Shown: positions 6,944-16,251, numbered from the stretch's first letter. The stretch: 64,000 nt of DNA from Comamonadaceae bacterium (GCA_947455465.1 CANGNS010000001.1:62001-126000); one strand, 5' to 3'. Notes: generated from the sequence alone by a model not told the origin. Translations and numbers: made by a program.

Positions 6944-7798
6944 TTAAGCCGGGTCCAGCGCCCGCAATTCGCGCAAACGCTCGTCAAAGTAGCTGCCCAC
7001 GGTATAGCGCTCGGACAAGCGCACATCGCGCCGGGGATGCAAAAACAGCGGCAAAGAGATGCGCGACTTGCTGCGGTCGCCCCCCACCGGATTGAGCACC
7101 TGGTGCACCGTCGAGGGGAAATACTGGCCCGAGGCCTCGGCCAGCATGTCGCCAATATTGACGATCAAGAGGCCGTGGTCGCAGGGCACATCGATCCAGT
7201 GGCCTTCTTTAGCCAGAATTTGCAAGCCTGGCTCGGTAGCAGCGGGCAAAAGCGTCAGTAAATTGATGTCGGTGTGGGCTGCGGCACGCACTGCCTGCGG
7301 GACCTCGTCGCCGCGCAGGGGCGGGTAGTGCAGCACCCGCAGCAGCGTGTGCTCGCTGCCTTGCAGCATGTCGGGCAGGTCCATGGAATACAGCGCGCGC
7401 ACCTCGGGCGGCGAATGCGCGTCAACCCAGCGCAGCAGGGTTTGCGCCAGCGCATTGGCTTCTTGGTAATAGTGCAGGGCCGCCTGGGAAACCTCCCGGG
7501 GAAAGGGGCCCCAGGGGTACACATGGAAAAACTCTTTTAAATCGCGCTGCTTTTGGCCCTTAGCGGTCTCTGAAATAGCGGGGGAGAAATAGCCGGCATG
7601 GGTTTGGCGGTCGTAGTCGTAGGCGTGCTTGGCCTCGCTGCGGAAAAACTCGGCCCATTCGGCGTAAATGCCCTGCACCATGGCATAGGCCAGCGGATGG
7701 TTGCGCAAGACGGCAAAGCCGGTGTTGTGCAAGCTGCGGGTAAAGGCCTGTGGCGCGTCGGCCGCTGCGAAATCAATCACCGGAAGCTGGCTTGTCAT
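6944..7798 (-). CDS. 2-oxoglutarate/Fe(II)-dependent oxygenase, isopenicillin N synthase-like
   Basis: The 284-residue protein has the double-stranded beta-helix oxygenase signature. The iron ligands are His175 and Asp177 (AAHTDINLLTLL) and His232 (STVHQV). Arg246 (SRISLPLF) should bind 2-oxoglutarate. The N-terminal VIDF and GFAVLRNH are typical of the isopenicillin N synthase/DIOX-N family. The ATG at 7798 overlaps the stop of the nucleoside hydrolase gene in an ATGA arrangement, so translation is coupled. Its place in a nucleoside-use operon suggests that it hydroxylates a nucleobase or related compound; thymine 7-hydroxylase belongs to this superfamily. The substrate is inference only. 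Confidence 0.85.
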   Translation of the reverse strand: MTSQLPVIDFAAADAPQAFTRSLHNTGFAVLRNHPLAYAMVQGIYAEWAEFFRSEAKHAYDYDRQTHAGYFSPAISETAKGQKQRDLKEFFHVYPWGPFPREVSQAALHYYQEANALAQTLLRWVDAHSPPEVRALYSMDLPDMLQGSEHTLLRVLHYPPLRGDEVPQAVRAAAHTDINLLTLLPAATEPGLQILAKEGHWIDVPCDHGLLIVNIGDMLAEASGQYFPSTVHQVLNPVGGDRSKSRISLPLFLHPRRDVRLSERYTVGSYFDERLRELRALDPA

Positions 7799-8790
7799 GG
7801 GCGGATCCAATCGCGCAAAAGGGTGGATTTAATCAGGTCTTTGCAGGCTTGGGCCTGCACTTGCATGCAAGCGCGGCTGGGTGGGCCTTCCCAACCGCTT
7901 TGCGGGTAGCTGATGGACTTGCGCCGCAGCATGGTTTGGCCCTGGGCCAAGCCATCGACGGCCACGCGCACTGCGCCGCTCTCATATTCAAAAAGCTGCG
8001 GGTCGGTCAGGGCCACAAAGGCCAGCACATCATGGCCAAAACAGCCATGTATCTCGGCCACATGCGGATACAGGCCACTATAAAAACCGGCATAAAAATC
8101 AACTGCATGGTGCAAGGTGTGCATGGCCGGGCGCTGGTGGTGGGCCGCCATGTCTGCAAAAAGAGACACCGGCAAGATCACTTGGTGCGTCACATCCAGG
8201 CCCACCATGGTGAGGTCAAAGCCGGCGCAAAACACCTTGTCCGCAGCATGCGGGTCATTCCAGATATTGGCTTCGGCCACGGGCGAGACGTTGCCCGGCT
8301 CCAGCACCGCCCCGCCCATCAGCACCACGGCGCGCAATAGCTGGGGCAGGCGTGGCTCCATGTCCAAGGCCAGGGCCAGGTTGCCCAAGGGGCCTACCGG
8401 CACCAGTGTGATCTCGCCGGGCCGGGCCCGAGCCATGTCCACGATAAATTGGGCCGAGCTGCGCGGATCAAGGCGGTTGTCAAAAGGCTGGCGCTCAGGC
8501 AGATTGCCCAGGCCATCGGCACCATGAATGTGCGCGGGCGGTGCTTCGCCGGGCTTGACCAAAGGTGCGGCTACGCCGCGCGTTACCGGAATGTCGGCGC
8601 GCCCGGCCAAGGCCAGCAAGTACAGCGCATTGGTGGCGGCCTGGTCGACCGTCACATTGCCAAAAGTTGTGGTCACTCCAAGCAAGTCAATGTCCGGATG
8701 CGCCAGCGCGTAGTACAGCGCCATGGCATCGTCCACGCCCGGGTCGGTATCGTAAATGACGGCGTGCCGCCGCTGGGGGGGATAGCTCAT
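7795..8790 (-). CDS. Inosine-uridine-type nucleoside hydrolase
   Basis: The 331-residue enzyme cleaves the N-glycosidic bond of ribonucleosides to give base and ribose. The defining calcium-binding motif DTDPGVDDAMAL is at residues 14-25. Further typical segments are the TFGNVTVDQAATNAL region and VPVGPLGNLALAL. The ATG at 8790 gives this N-terminus; the frame runs open far upstream but that stretch is the shadow of the ribokinase gene. The stop overlaps the start of the 2OG-oxygenase gene, and the ribokinase gene ends only 5 bp upstream. With the divergent BMP-type importer the locus reads as nucleoside uptake and cleavage. Base specificity (purine or pyrimidine) is not evident. Confidence 0.93.
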   Translation of the reverse strand: MSYPPQRRHAVIYDTDPGVDDAMALYYALAHPDIDLLGVTTTFGNVTVDQAATNALYLLALAGRADIPVTRGVAAPLVKPGEAPPAHIHGADGLGNLPERQPFDNRLDPRSSAQFIVDMARARPGEITLVPVGPLGNLALALDMEPRLPQLLRAVVLMGGAVLEPGNVSPVAEANIWNDPHAADKVFCAGFDLTMVGLDVTHQVILPVSLFADMAAHHQRPAMHTLHHAVDFYAGFYSGLYPHVAEIHGCFGHDVLAFVALTDPQLFEYESGAVRVAVDGLAQGQTMLRRKSISYPQSGWEGPPSRACMQVQAQACKDLIKSTLLRDWIRP

Positions 8791-8795
8791 GGTGT

Positions 8796-9737
8796 TTATT
8801 CGTGTGGTGGCAGGTGGCAGGCGTCGCGCAAACGCGTGACCGCCGCCAAATCTTCGGGGCCTAGCGACTGCAAAAATGCGGCAACCGCCGCCTGCGTGGG
8901 GATGCTGGCTTGCGCGCCCATGGCCGTGCAAGCCAGTGCGGCGGCGGCATTGGCCCGCTGCAGCGCCTGCGCGGGCGGCATGCCCTGGGAAAGTTGGGCC
9001 ACCAGCATGCCGCAAAAAGTGTCGCCGGCGCCTGTGGTGTCAAGCGCCTGGATTGCAAAGCCGGGCTGAAAAAACCACTGTTCACCAAACCGCGCCGCGC
9101 TGCCCTGGGCGCCCAAGGTCACGACCACGGCCGCGCAGGGCAGGGCCTGCATGGCCTGCGCCACACTGCCCGCCCCGGGGGCCAGGCTGCGCAACTCGCC
9201 CTCATTGACGATCAGGATATCGACCAAAGCCAGCAACGCAGGCGCCAAGGGGTACGCCGGCGCGGCATTGAGCACTACCGTGAGGCCCGCCGCCTTGGCT
9301 GCCGCAGCGCAGGCGGTAACCGTAGGCAATGGGGTCTCTAGCTGCATCAGCAAATGGCTAAAGCCTGCCAGAGAGGGCAAATGCTGCACCTGCAGGTCGT
9401 TGTTGGCGCCGGGCGCGACGGTGATGGCGTTTTCCGCGTTGTCCGCGACGCAGATAAAGGCCGTGCCGGTGGTCTGTTTGGCGCTTTCGTGCAAGTGCAG
9501 GCCCACGCCGGCCGACCGGAGCGAGGTTTTCAGAAAATCGGCGTGGCTGTCTCGGCCCAAGGCGAGCACCATCTCGGTGCGCACGCCGCCCGCCCGGGCG
9601 CTGGCTACGGCCTGGTTGGCGCCCTTGCCGCCAGCAAAGGACTGCACGCTGTGGCCCATCACGGTCTCACCCGGCGCAGGAATGTGCGCAGCACGCACCA
9701 CGAAGTCCAAATTGGCAGATCCGGCGACGAGCACCAT
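8796..9737 (-). CDS. rbsK: Ribokinase, PfkB family
   Basis: The 313-residue sugar kinase phosphorylates ribose with ATP, channelling ribose released by the neighbouring nucleoside hydrolase into the pentose phosphate pathway. The N-terminal PfkB signature includes GGKGANQAVA (residues 36-45). The C-terminal signature DTTGAGDTFCG (233-243) contains the catalytic base Asp239. The start codon at 9737 follows AAAGGGA. That ribosome site is partly inside a small hairpin (9750-9764), so translation might be tuned. It is the first gene of a minus-strand operon with the hydrolase and the oxygenase, divergent from the ABC importer. Confidence 0.92.
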   Translation of the reverse strand: MVLVAGSANLDFVVRAAHIPAPGETVMGHSVQSFAGGKGANQAVASARAGGVRTEMVLALGRDSHADFLKTSLRSAGVGLHLHESAKQTTGTAFICVADNAENAITVAPGANNDLQVQHLPSLAGFSHLLMQLETPLPTVTACAAAAKAAGLTVVLNAAPAYPLAPALLALVDILIVNEGELRSLAPGAGSVAQAMQALPCAAVVVTLGAQGSAARFGEQWFFQPGFAIQALDTTGAGDTFCGMLVAQLSQGMPPAQALQRANAAAALACTAMGAQASIPTQAAVAAFLQSLGPEDLAAVTRLRDACHLPPHE

Positions 9738-9749
9738 GGCGAAATATCC

Positions 9750-9764
9750 CTTTGTAAATCAAAG
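9750..9764 (-). promoter_or_regulatory. Inverted repeat overlapping the ribokinase ribosome site
   Basis: CTTTG-TAAAT-CAAAG is a perfect 5-bp inverted repeat. On the minus strand its 3' arm runs into the AAAGGGA Shine-Dalgarno of the ribokinase gene. It could be a regulator site in the divergent promoter region or a weak RNA hairpin. Confidence 0.35.
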
Positions 9765-9963
9765 CGGTGCGGGCAGCCCGGGCTGGGCCAACGCAGTCTT
9801 GGGACAAGTGTAGAGGATGGGCAAGGGCCGCGGCGCCGGGCGAATGCGGCGAAAATTTTTTGCACCCTGGACGGCGGTCGGGCGGCCTGCTTCATGCACA
9901 ATGATAATGAGTCCGGTTTAGATCGCCCTGTTTTCTCCACCCTTTTATCAGGAAGCTTTATTT

Positions 9964-10944
9964 ATGCGTAATTCACTCATTTCCCGCGCAGCAGTGCCCT
10001 TATTGGCCTGCGTTTTGGCAGCCCCCGCCTGGGCCGACCCCGCAGTGATTTACGACATGGGCGGCAAATTCGATAAATCTTTTAATGAAGCCGCTTACAC
10101 CGGCATTCAGCGCTGGAGCAAAGAGACTGGCAAGAAATACCTCGAGTTTGAAATCGCCAACGAATCGCAGCGCGAACAAGCCGTGCGCCGCATGGCCGAA
10201 AAAGGCGCCAGCCCGATTATTGGCGTGGGCTTTTCCCAGGCTTCGAGTATTGAAAAAGTAGCCAAAGAGTTTCCCAAACTGCAATTTGCCATCATTGATA
10301 TGGTGGTGGATGCGCCCAATGTGCAATCCGTGGTGTTTAAAGAGCAAGAGGGCAGCTTCTTGGTCGGCGTGATGGCCTCTATGGCCAGCAAAACCGGCAA
10401 AGTCGGGTTTGTCGGCGGCATGGACATTCCGCTGATTCGCAAATTTGAGTGCGGCTACCGCCAAGGCGCGCTGCATGCCAACCCCAAGGCCGGCGTCAGC
10501 GCCAATATGACCGGTACCACCGGCGCCGCCTGGAATGACCCCACCCGTGGCGGTGAACTGGCCAAAGCCCAGTTCGCCCAGGGCGTGGACGTGGTGTTTG
10601 CTGCGGCGGGCGGCACCGGTGTGGGCGTGTACCAAGCGGCAAAAGACGCGGGCAAACTGGCCATCGGTGTGGACTCCAACCAAAACCACCTGCAACCAGG
10701 CACCATGCTCACTTCCATGCTCAAGCGTGTGGACGTGGCCGTCTACAACGTCGCCATGGCCCACAAGCCTGGCCTGACGGTGATGGGTCTTAAAGAAGGT
10801 GGCGTGGATGTGGCCTTGGACGAGCACAACGCCAAGCTGGTCAGCGCCGACATGAAGAAAAAAGTGGACGCCGCCAAGGCCGACATCATCAGCGGCAAGA
10901 TCAAAGTGGCCGATTACATGGCCGATAACGCTTGCAAGCTGTAA
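9964..10944 (+). CDS. BMP-family ABC transporter substrate-binding protein (nucleoside uptake)
   Basis: The 326-residue periplasmic protein begins with a Sec signal peptide, with likely cleavage after AWA at residue 24. It is not a lipoprotein. The mature N-terminus VIYDMGGKFDKSFNEAAY is the hallmark of the Bmp/PnrA family, whose Asp-Lys-Ser-Phe-Asn segment and later conserved aspartate bind nucleosides. Further family segments are GVGFSQA and EGSFLVG. It starts a plus-strand operon with an ABC ATPase and two permeases. It is divergent from ribokinase and nucleoside hydrolase genes, which supports nucleosides as the ligand. Ligand choice among purines and pyrimidines cannot be read from sequence. 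Confidence 0.93.
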   Translation: MRNSLISRAAVPLLACVLAAPAWADPAVIYDMGGKFDKSFNEAAYTGIQRWSKETGKKYLEFEIANESQREQAVRRMAEKGASPIIGVGFSQASSIEKVAKEFPKLQFAIIDMVVDAPNVQSVVFKEQEGSFLVGVMASMASKTGKVGFVGGMDIPLIRKFECGYRQGALHANPKAGVSANMTGTTGAAWNDPTRGGELAKAQFAQGVDVVFAAAGGTGVGVYQAAKDAGKLAIGVDSNQNHLQPGTMLTSMLKRVDVAVYNVAMAHKPGLTVMGLKEGGVDVALDEHNAKLVSADMKKKVDAAKADIISGKIKVADYMADNACKL

Positions 10945-12506
10945 ACCCCGAGGACGACGCGGCGCTTTTGGCGCCCGCGGGCCCGCCGGCTTTGCGCATG
11001 GCGGGCATCCATAAGCGTTTTGGCGACGTACTGGCCAATGTCGACGTCCACCTCACGGTGTCTCAGGGCACGCTGCACGGCCTGATTGGCGAGAACGGCG
11101 CCGGCAAGAGCACGCTCATGTCGGTGCTGTATGGCCTGCATCCTGCTGACAGTGGCAGCATTGACGTGTTTGGGCGCACCGTGCGCATCGCCCATGCGGA
11201 TGACGCCATCGGCTGCGGCATCGGCATGGTGCACCAGCACTTTATGCTGGTCGACACCCTGAGCGCGCTGGAAAACGTCATGCTGGGCGCCGAGCCGCAC
11301 TGGTATTTGCCCCAAGCTAGCGCGCCGGTACGCCAGCGCCTGCAAGAATTAATGGAAAGCACCGGCCTGCGCGTGCCGCTGGACAGCGCGGTGGCCGATC
11401 TGTCGGTGGGCGACCGCCAGCGCCTGGAGATCCTCAAAGCCCTGTACCGGGGCGCGCGCATCCTGATTCTGGACGAACCGACCGCCGTGCTCACGCCCCA
11501 AGAGGCCGACCAGCTCTTTACCGTGCTGCGCCAATTGCGCGCCCAGGGCAGCACCGTCATTTTGATTACCCACAAGCTCAAAGAAGTCATGGCGCTGTGC
11601 GACCAGGTCACCGTCATGCGCGCTGGGCGGGTGGTGGCGGACATGCCGGTGCGCGCAGCCAGCGTCGAGGCCCTGGCCCAGGCCATGGTTGGGCGCAAAG
11701 TACAACTCGAGCGCCCAGCGGCCAATGCGCCCCCAGCCGCGCAGGCCGCACCCGTGCTGCAGGCCAGCGGCTTGGCTATGCGCGATGGTGCCGGTGTGCT
11801 GCGCCTCTCGGGTATTGATTTGCAATTGCATGCGGGCGAAATCGTGGGTATCGCCGGGGTCTCAGGCAATGGCCAAAGCGAGTTGCTCGACGTGCTTTCG
11901 GGCTTGGCCGCGCCCGATGGCGGCACCTTGCAGGTGCTGGGGCGCACATTTGCCCCCGACGCCTGGCTCGACCCGTTTAGTGCCCGCGACATCGGCTTAG
12001 CCCATGTGCCCGAGGACCGCCATGCCCGCGCCATGGTGATGGACTTTCCGGCCTGGGAATCAGCCGTCTTGGGCTACGAGTCGCTGGTGCAGTACTGCCG
12101 GCGGGGCTGGATGCGCGCAGGCGCCATGCGCCGCGCCACCGAGGCCATGATGGAGCGCTTTGACGTGCGCCCGCGCAAAGCCAAGCTGGCCAGCCGCAAG
12201 TTCTCCGGCGGCAACCAGCAAAAGCTGGTGCTGGCGCGCGAGCTGGGCCAAAACCCGCGTGTGCTGCTCGTAGGCCAGCCCACGCGCGGTGTGGACATCG
12301 GCGCCATTGAATTAATTTACGGGCAACTGCGCGCCATGCGCGAGGCCGGTTGTGCGGTGCTGGTGGTGTCCAGCGAACTGGACGAAATACTGGCTCTGTC
12401 GGACCGCGTGTTGGTGATGTACCACGGGCGTATTACTGGCAATTTAGCCATCGCCGAGTGTTCGCAAGAGCGTTTGGGCCTCTTGATGGCCGGAGCCGGC
12501 GTATGA
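10932..12506 (+). CDS. ABC transporter ATP-binding protein with two ATPase domains (nucleoside importer)
   Basis: This double ATPase has two nucleotide-binding domains. The first has the Walker A GENGAGKST and Walker B ILILDEPTAVL with signature LSVGDRQR. The second has a degenerate Walker A (GVSGNGQSE) and signature FSGGNQQK. This asymmetric pair is typical of the YufO/RbsA class that serves BMP-type importers. MVHQHFMLVDT is also a class marker. The start is uncertain: the open frame begins with a TTG at 10932, overlapping the previous gene. TTG at 10968 (after GAGGA at a long spacing) and ATG at 10998 are alternatives. The 3' end overlaps the first permease gene by ATGA. Confidence 0.92.
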   Translation: MQAVNPEDDAALLAPAGPPALRMAGIHKRFGDVLANVDVHLTVSQGTLHGLIGENGAGKSTLMSVLYGLHPADSGSIDVFGRTVRIAHADDAIGCGIGMVHQHFMLVDTLSALENVMLGAEPHWYLPQASAPVRQRLQELMESTGLRVPLDSAVADLSVGDRQRLEILKALYRGARILILDEPTAVLTPQEADQLFTVLRQLRAQGSTVILITHKLKEVMALCDQVTVMRAGRVVADMPVRAASVEALAQAMVGRKVQLERPAANAPPAAQAAPVLQASGLAMRDGAGVLRLSGIDLQLHAGEIVGIAGVSGNGQSELLDVLSGLAAPDGGTLQVLGRTFAPDAWLDPFSARDIGLAHVPEDRHARAMVMDFPAWESAVLGYESLVQYCRRGWMRAGAMRRATEAMMERFDVRPRKAKLASRKFSGGNQQKLVLARELGQNPRVLLVGQPTRGVDIGAIELIYGQLRAMREAGCAVLVVSSELDEILALSDRVLVMYHGRITGNLAIAECSQERLGLLMAGAGV

Positions 12507-13615
12507 GTGCACCGGCCACTTTGCCGCGCTGGGCCGATGTGGCGTTGCTGCCGGTGGTGTGCCTGGCCATCGCGTTGCTGGCCTCGGGCGGCGTGGTGGC
12601 CTTGGTCGGGCAAAACCCGACGCAGGTGCTTGCCGCGCTGATCGACGGCGCTTTTGGTAGCGCGCGGGGCCTGAGTTACACGCTGTATTACGCCACCAGC
12701 TTTATCTTTACCGGACTGGCCGTCGCCGTGGCTTTTCATGCCGGTCTGTTCAATATCGGTGGCGAGGGTCAGGCCACTTTGGGCGGGCTGGGCGCCGCCT
12801 TGGTGGCTTTGTGGCTGGGCCCGGTGTTGCCCGGCTGGGCCATGCTGCCCTTGATGCTGCTCTCGGGCATGCTGTTTGGCATGGTCTGGGCGGCTGTGCC
12901 GGGCTATTTGCAGGCCTACCGGGGCAGCCATGTGGTGATTACGACCATCATGTTTAATTTTTTGGCCAGCGCATTGCTGGTGTACCTGCTGGTCAACCGC
13001 CTGCGGGCGCCGGGCAATGTGGCCATTGAGAGTGCGGCTTTTGCTGCCTCAGCGCACCTGTGGTCCGCGCGCGAATTGCTGGCCTTGGCGGGCTTGGATT
13101 GGCCGGGCTCGCCACTCAACGCCAGCTTGCTTTTGGCGCTGATGTGCGCAGTGGCGGTGTATTTTTTTCTGTGGCACAGCCTGAGCGGCTACCGTTTGCG
13201 CGCCGTCGGTTCGAGCCCGGGCGCGGCGGCCTATGCCGGTATCAACCCACGCCGCCAAGTGGTGCAGGCCATGGCCATTTCGGGTGCGCTGGCGGCCATG
13301 GTGGGCATGAACGAGGTGGCCGGTGTCAGCGGCAAGCTGGTGCTGGAGTTTGTGGCCGGGGCCGGATTTACCGGCATTGCGGTGGCGTTGATGGGCCGCA
13401 ACCATCCGCTGGGCATTGTGCTGGCCAGTATTTTGTTTGGCGCGCTGTTCCAGGGCGGGGCCGAAGTGGCGTTCGAGGTGCCCGGCTTTAGCCGCGACAT
13501 GGTGGTGATGCTCCAGGGCTTTGTGGTGCTTTTTTCGGGTGCGATGAGCTACGTGCTGGCGGCGCCTTTGGCCCGCCTAGTGCGCGCTTTGTTGCCGGAG
13601 GCTGCCCATGGATGA
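12503..13615 (+). CDS. ABC transporter permease, BMP-type nucleoside importer (first)
   Basis: The 370-residue inner-membrane protein has about eight to ten hydrophobic segments and the BPD-transp-2 family pattern. Typical features are FTGLAVAVAFHAGLFNIGGE near residue 65-85 and the GFTGIAVALMGRNHPLGI segment in the C-terminal third. The ATG at 12503 sits in an ATGA overlap with the ATPase stop, indicating coupled translation. It pairs with the following permease to form the channel. The frame is open upstream into the ATPase gene but that part is a shadow. Confidence 0.93.
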   Translation: MSAPATLPRWADVALLPVVCLAIALLASGGVVALVGQNPTQVLAALIDGAFGSARGLSYTLYYATSFIFTGLAVAVAFHAGLFNIGGEGQATLGGLGAALVALWLGPVLPGWAMLPLMLLSGMLFGMVWAAVPGYLQAYRGSHVVITTIMFNFLASALLVYLLVNRLRAPGNVAIESAAFAASAHLWSARELLALAGLDWPGSPLNASLLLALMCAVAVYFFLWHSLSGYRLRAVGSSPGAAAYAGINPRRQVVQAMAISGALAAMVGMNEVAGVSGKLVLEFVAGAGFTGIAVALMGRNHPLGIVLASILFGALFQGGAEVAFEVPGFSRDMVVMLQGFVVLFSGAMSYVLAAPLARLVRALLPEAAHG

Positions 13616-14567
13616 GCTGATGCTTGCCTCGGTGCTGGGCTCGGGCGTGCGGCTGGCCACGCCGCTGGTGTTGTGCGCGCTGGCCGGTCTTTTGTCCGAG
13701 CGCTCTGGCGTGGTCGATATCGGCCTGGAGGGCAAGATGCTGTTTGCCGCCTTCGCCGCCGGTGCGGCCGGTGCAGCCACGGGCTCCACGGCCCTGGCCT
13801 TGGTGGCCGCTATGGGCGTGGCTGTCATGCTGTCCTGGTTGCACGGTCTGGCCTGTGTGAGCTACCCGGGCGACCAGGTGGTCTCGGGCGTGGCTATCAA
13901 CATCATTGCGGCAGGCCTCACCGTGGTGCTGGGCATTGCCTGGTTTGGGCAGGGCGGGCAGACGCCTGCGCTGCCGGTCGAGGTGCGTATTCAGGCGCAT
14001 TGGGTCAGCGGGGTGCAGGCCATCGCGCCGCTGCCTTGGCTGGGGCCGGTCATTGGGCAGGCGCTCTTGGGCCATAACCTGCTGGTGTATGTCGCCTACG
14101 CTCTGGTGCCGGCCGTATGGTTTTTGCTCTATCGAACCCGCTTGGGGCTGCGCTTGCGGGCCGCTGGCGAGAACCCGGACATGGTGGAGGTGGCCGGCGT
14201 CTCGGTGCGCCGCTTGCGCTACGTGGCGCTGGGGCTCAATGGCTTGCTGTGCGGCCTGGCTGGCAGCTATTTGGTGTTGGCCCAAAGCGCGAGTTTTTCG
14301 CCGCACATGACGGCCGGACGCGGCTTTATGGCCCTGGCCGCGCTGATATTCGGGCGCTGGCTGCCCTGGCCCACGCTGTGGGCCTGTTTGCTCTTTGGCC
14401 TGCTGGACGCCGTCGCCATGCGCCTGCAAGGGCTGGAACTGCCCGGCGTGGGTGCGGTGCCGGTGCAGGCGATCCAGGCGCTGCCTTACCTTTTGACCGT
14501 GGTGCTGCTGGCCGGTTTTGTAGGCCGTGCCGTGGCGCCCGCGGCCCTGGGCAAGCCGCTGGACTAA
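13608..14567 (+). CDS. ABC transporter permease, BMP-type nucleoside importer (second)
   Basis: The 319-residue permease is the heterodimer partner of the preceding gene product. It has the short form typical of YufQ-like subunits, with LLSERSGVVDIGLEGKM near the N-terminus and a helix with AGRGFMALAALIFGRW. GGAG precedes the ATG at 13608 at a good distance, and the gene overlaps the first permease gene by 8 bp. It is the last gene of the importer operon. Its stop overlaps the stop region of the convergent mnmC gene by 4 bp, leaving no space for a classical terminator. Confidence 0.93.
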   Translation: MDELMLASVLGSGVRLATPLVLCALAGLLSERSGVVDIGLEGKMLFAAFAAGAAGAATGSTALALVAAMGVAVMLSWLHGLACVSYPGDQVVSGVAINIIAAGLTVVLGIAWFGQGGQTPALPVEVRIQAHWVSGVQAIAPLPWLGPVIGQALLGHNLLVYVAYALVPAVWFLLYRTRLGLRLRAAGENPDMVEVAGVSVRRLRYVALGLNGLLCGLAGSYLVLAQSASFSPHMTAGRGFMALAALIFGRWLPWPTLWACLLFGLLDAVAMRLQGLELPGVGAVPVQAIQALPYLLTVVLLAGFVGRAVAPAALGKPLD

Positions 14568-16228
14568 GACGCCGACTCGCTGTTGTTGCCGGTCGGAGGT
14601 AGTTTGCGCTCTAGGCGCTGGGCATCAACATAACGCGCCAGCCGCGCCTCCATGGGCCAGGGCTCGCCCATGATGCACGCAGCCAACCAGGCCGCCCCCA
14701 AAGCCGCCACACTCAGCCCGCGCGAGCCCATGGCCAGGTGCACCCACAGCCCTGCCGCAGGCGCTGCGGCCACCGCTCCGATCAAGGGCAGGCGGTCGGG
14801 CGAGGTGCAGCGCTCGCCTTGCCACAGTTCCAGCAAGCCGGCCTGGGCTTGTGCGTGCAATGCGTCGGCCACCTCGGGCAGCATGTGGCCTACGCGGGTG
14901 ATGTTGTCGGCATGTTCGGCGGCGGGGTCGGCGCCTGCATATTGCGCGAACCCCGCACCTGCCAACCAGCGCAGGCCGCCTGGCGCGGGTAGGGCCGGCA
15001 GGAAATGCCCAGCGCCGTGCACCGGATGCGCTGGCAAACCCGCCAGACCCGCAGCGGGCCCCAGGCTCACGCTGCCATGGCGGCCTTGCAAACGTTCCGC
15101 CAGCGCTTGCAGAGCCGGCGTGCAGGCCAGCGCAGGCGTGCGCAACAGGCGCGCGCCGTCTGCCGCGTTGCACAACACCACCAGCTCGGATTCGGCCAGC
15201 AGGGCCCCGGCGCCATCGAGTGCGCACCACAGGCCTTCGCTTTGTACCAGTTGGGCAACGCGTGCATGGCAGCGCAGGGCAATGCCCTCGCTCGCCAAGC
15301 AGCTTGCGATCCAGGCGCCCGGACGCATCCAAAAAGCCTGCGGGTTCCAAGGCGTGGTCGACGCTGCAAGCTTTGCCTCGGCCAGCAGCAGGCTTGCGCC
15401 GCTGGGCTGCCAATCGCGCCCCTCAAGCAAGCTGTTGGCGACCCATTGGCGCATCAGCGCCGCACCGCGCGTCGTCCATAGTGATTGCGGCGCATCGTCT
15501 TGGCTGCGCTGCGCGCTGACCAAACCGGCCGGTACGCCCGAGGCGCCTGCGCCGGGCTGCGCGCCCGCCTCGAGAACCTGCACCTGCCAGCCCCGCAGAG
15601 CCAGGGCCTGGGCGGTGGTGGCACCGCTCAAGCCTGCACCTACCACGGTGCAGCGCTGGGGCCGGGCCCATACCGTGCGAGTCTGCTGGCGGCTGCGGCG
15701 CAGTGGCCAGGGCGGCGCATACGTCCAACACGTGGCGCTGCTTGCCTGCCAGGGCGCAGGCGGAGCTTTGGGGGCATCGCTGGCCATGCCGCCATGCGGC
15801 GGCGTCCACTGCAGTTGGGCGCCTGCTTTGCACAAGCGCCCGAACCAGGCCCATGCGGGGGCGCTGGGCGGGGGCATGGCGCGCAGTAAAACGCGGTCCG
15901 CCTGCATGCGCAGCTCCGGCAAAGAGGCGTCGGGCGGGCCCACGCACCAGGTCAGCTGCAGCAAGCCGCCTTGTAGGCAAATACGGTAATGGCCGGCACC
16001 AGGACCAGGCGCACCAAAGGCCTGGTGCAAGGCCTCGCGCAGCGCGTGGGCTTGCGGGTCGTCGCCCGCCACCGGTTTATCGAGGTCGGTCAGGTGCACC
16101 AACGCCACGTAATGCAGCATGCGCGGGCGCTCGGATGGGGGCTCGGCCAGCCACTGCCGCCATTGCTGCAAAAACGTGCTGCCGTCACCCCAATGGGTGT
16201 CCAAAATGCTGCGGGCCGATGGCGCCAC
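14564..16228 (-). CDS. mnmC: MnmC-like tRNA wobble-uridine enzyme with a degenerate methyltransferase half
   Basis: MnmC makes the last steps of mnm5s2U34 in tRNA. The C-terminal half (from about residue 190) is a clear FAD-dependent amine oxidoreductase, with GAGLSG at 197-202 and the terminal MGSRGLS segment. It should remove the carboxymethyl group from cmnm5U. The N-terminal methyltransferase half looks impaired. It begins at SILDTHWGDGSTF, where active relatives have a glycine-rich SAM motif preceded by about 50 more residues. The LDGF segment carrying the catalytic Asp is replaced by LRAM. The only usable start is the GTG at 16228; the frame is open upstream but offers no start and no recognisable domain. 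It follows the iron-trafficking protein gene by 23 bp. Confidence 0.82.
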   Translation of the reverse strand: MAPSARSILDTHWGDGSTFLQQWRQWLAEPPSERPRMLHYVALVHLTDLDKPVAGDDPQAHALREALHQAFGAPGPGAGHYRICLQGGLLQLTWCVGPPDASLPELRMQADRVLLRAMPPPSAPAWAWFGRLCKAGAQLQWTPPHGGMASDAPKAPPAPWQASSATCWTYAPPWPLRRSRQQTRTVWARPQRCTVVGAGLSGATTAQALALRGWQVQVLEAGAQPGAGASGVPAGLVSAQRSQDDAPQSLWTTRGAALMRQWVANSLLEGRDWQPSGASLLLAEAKLAASTTPWNPQAFWMRPGAWIASCLASEGIALRCHARVAQLVQSEGLWCALDGAGALLAESELVVLCNAADGARLLRTPALACTPALQALAERLQGRHGSVSLGPAAGLAGLPAHPVHGAGHFLPALPAPGGLRWLAGAGFAQYAGADPAAEHADNITRVGHMLPEVADALHAQAQAGLLELWQGERCTSPDRLPLIGAVAAAPAAGLWVHLAMGSRGLSVAALGAAWLAACIMGEPWPMEARLARYVDAQRLERKLPPTGNNSESAS

Positions 16229-16251
16229 GGCCGTCGGTAGCGTGCAGGCGC

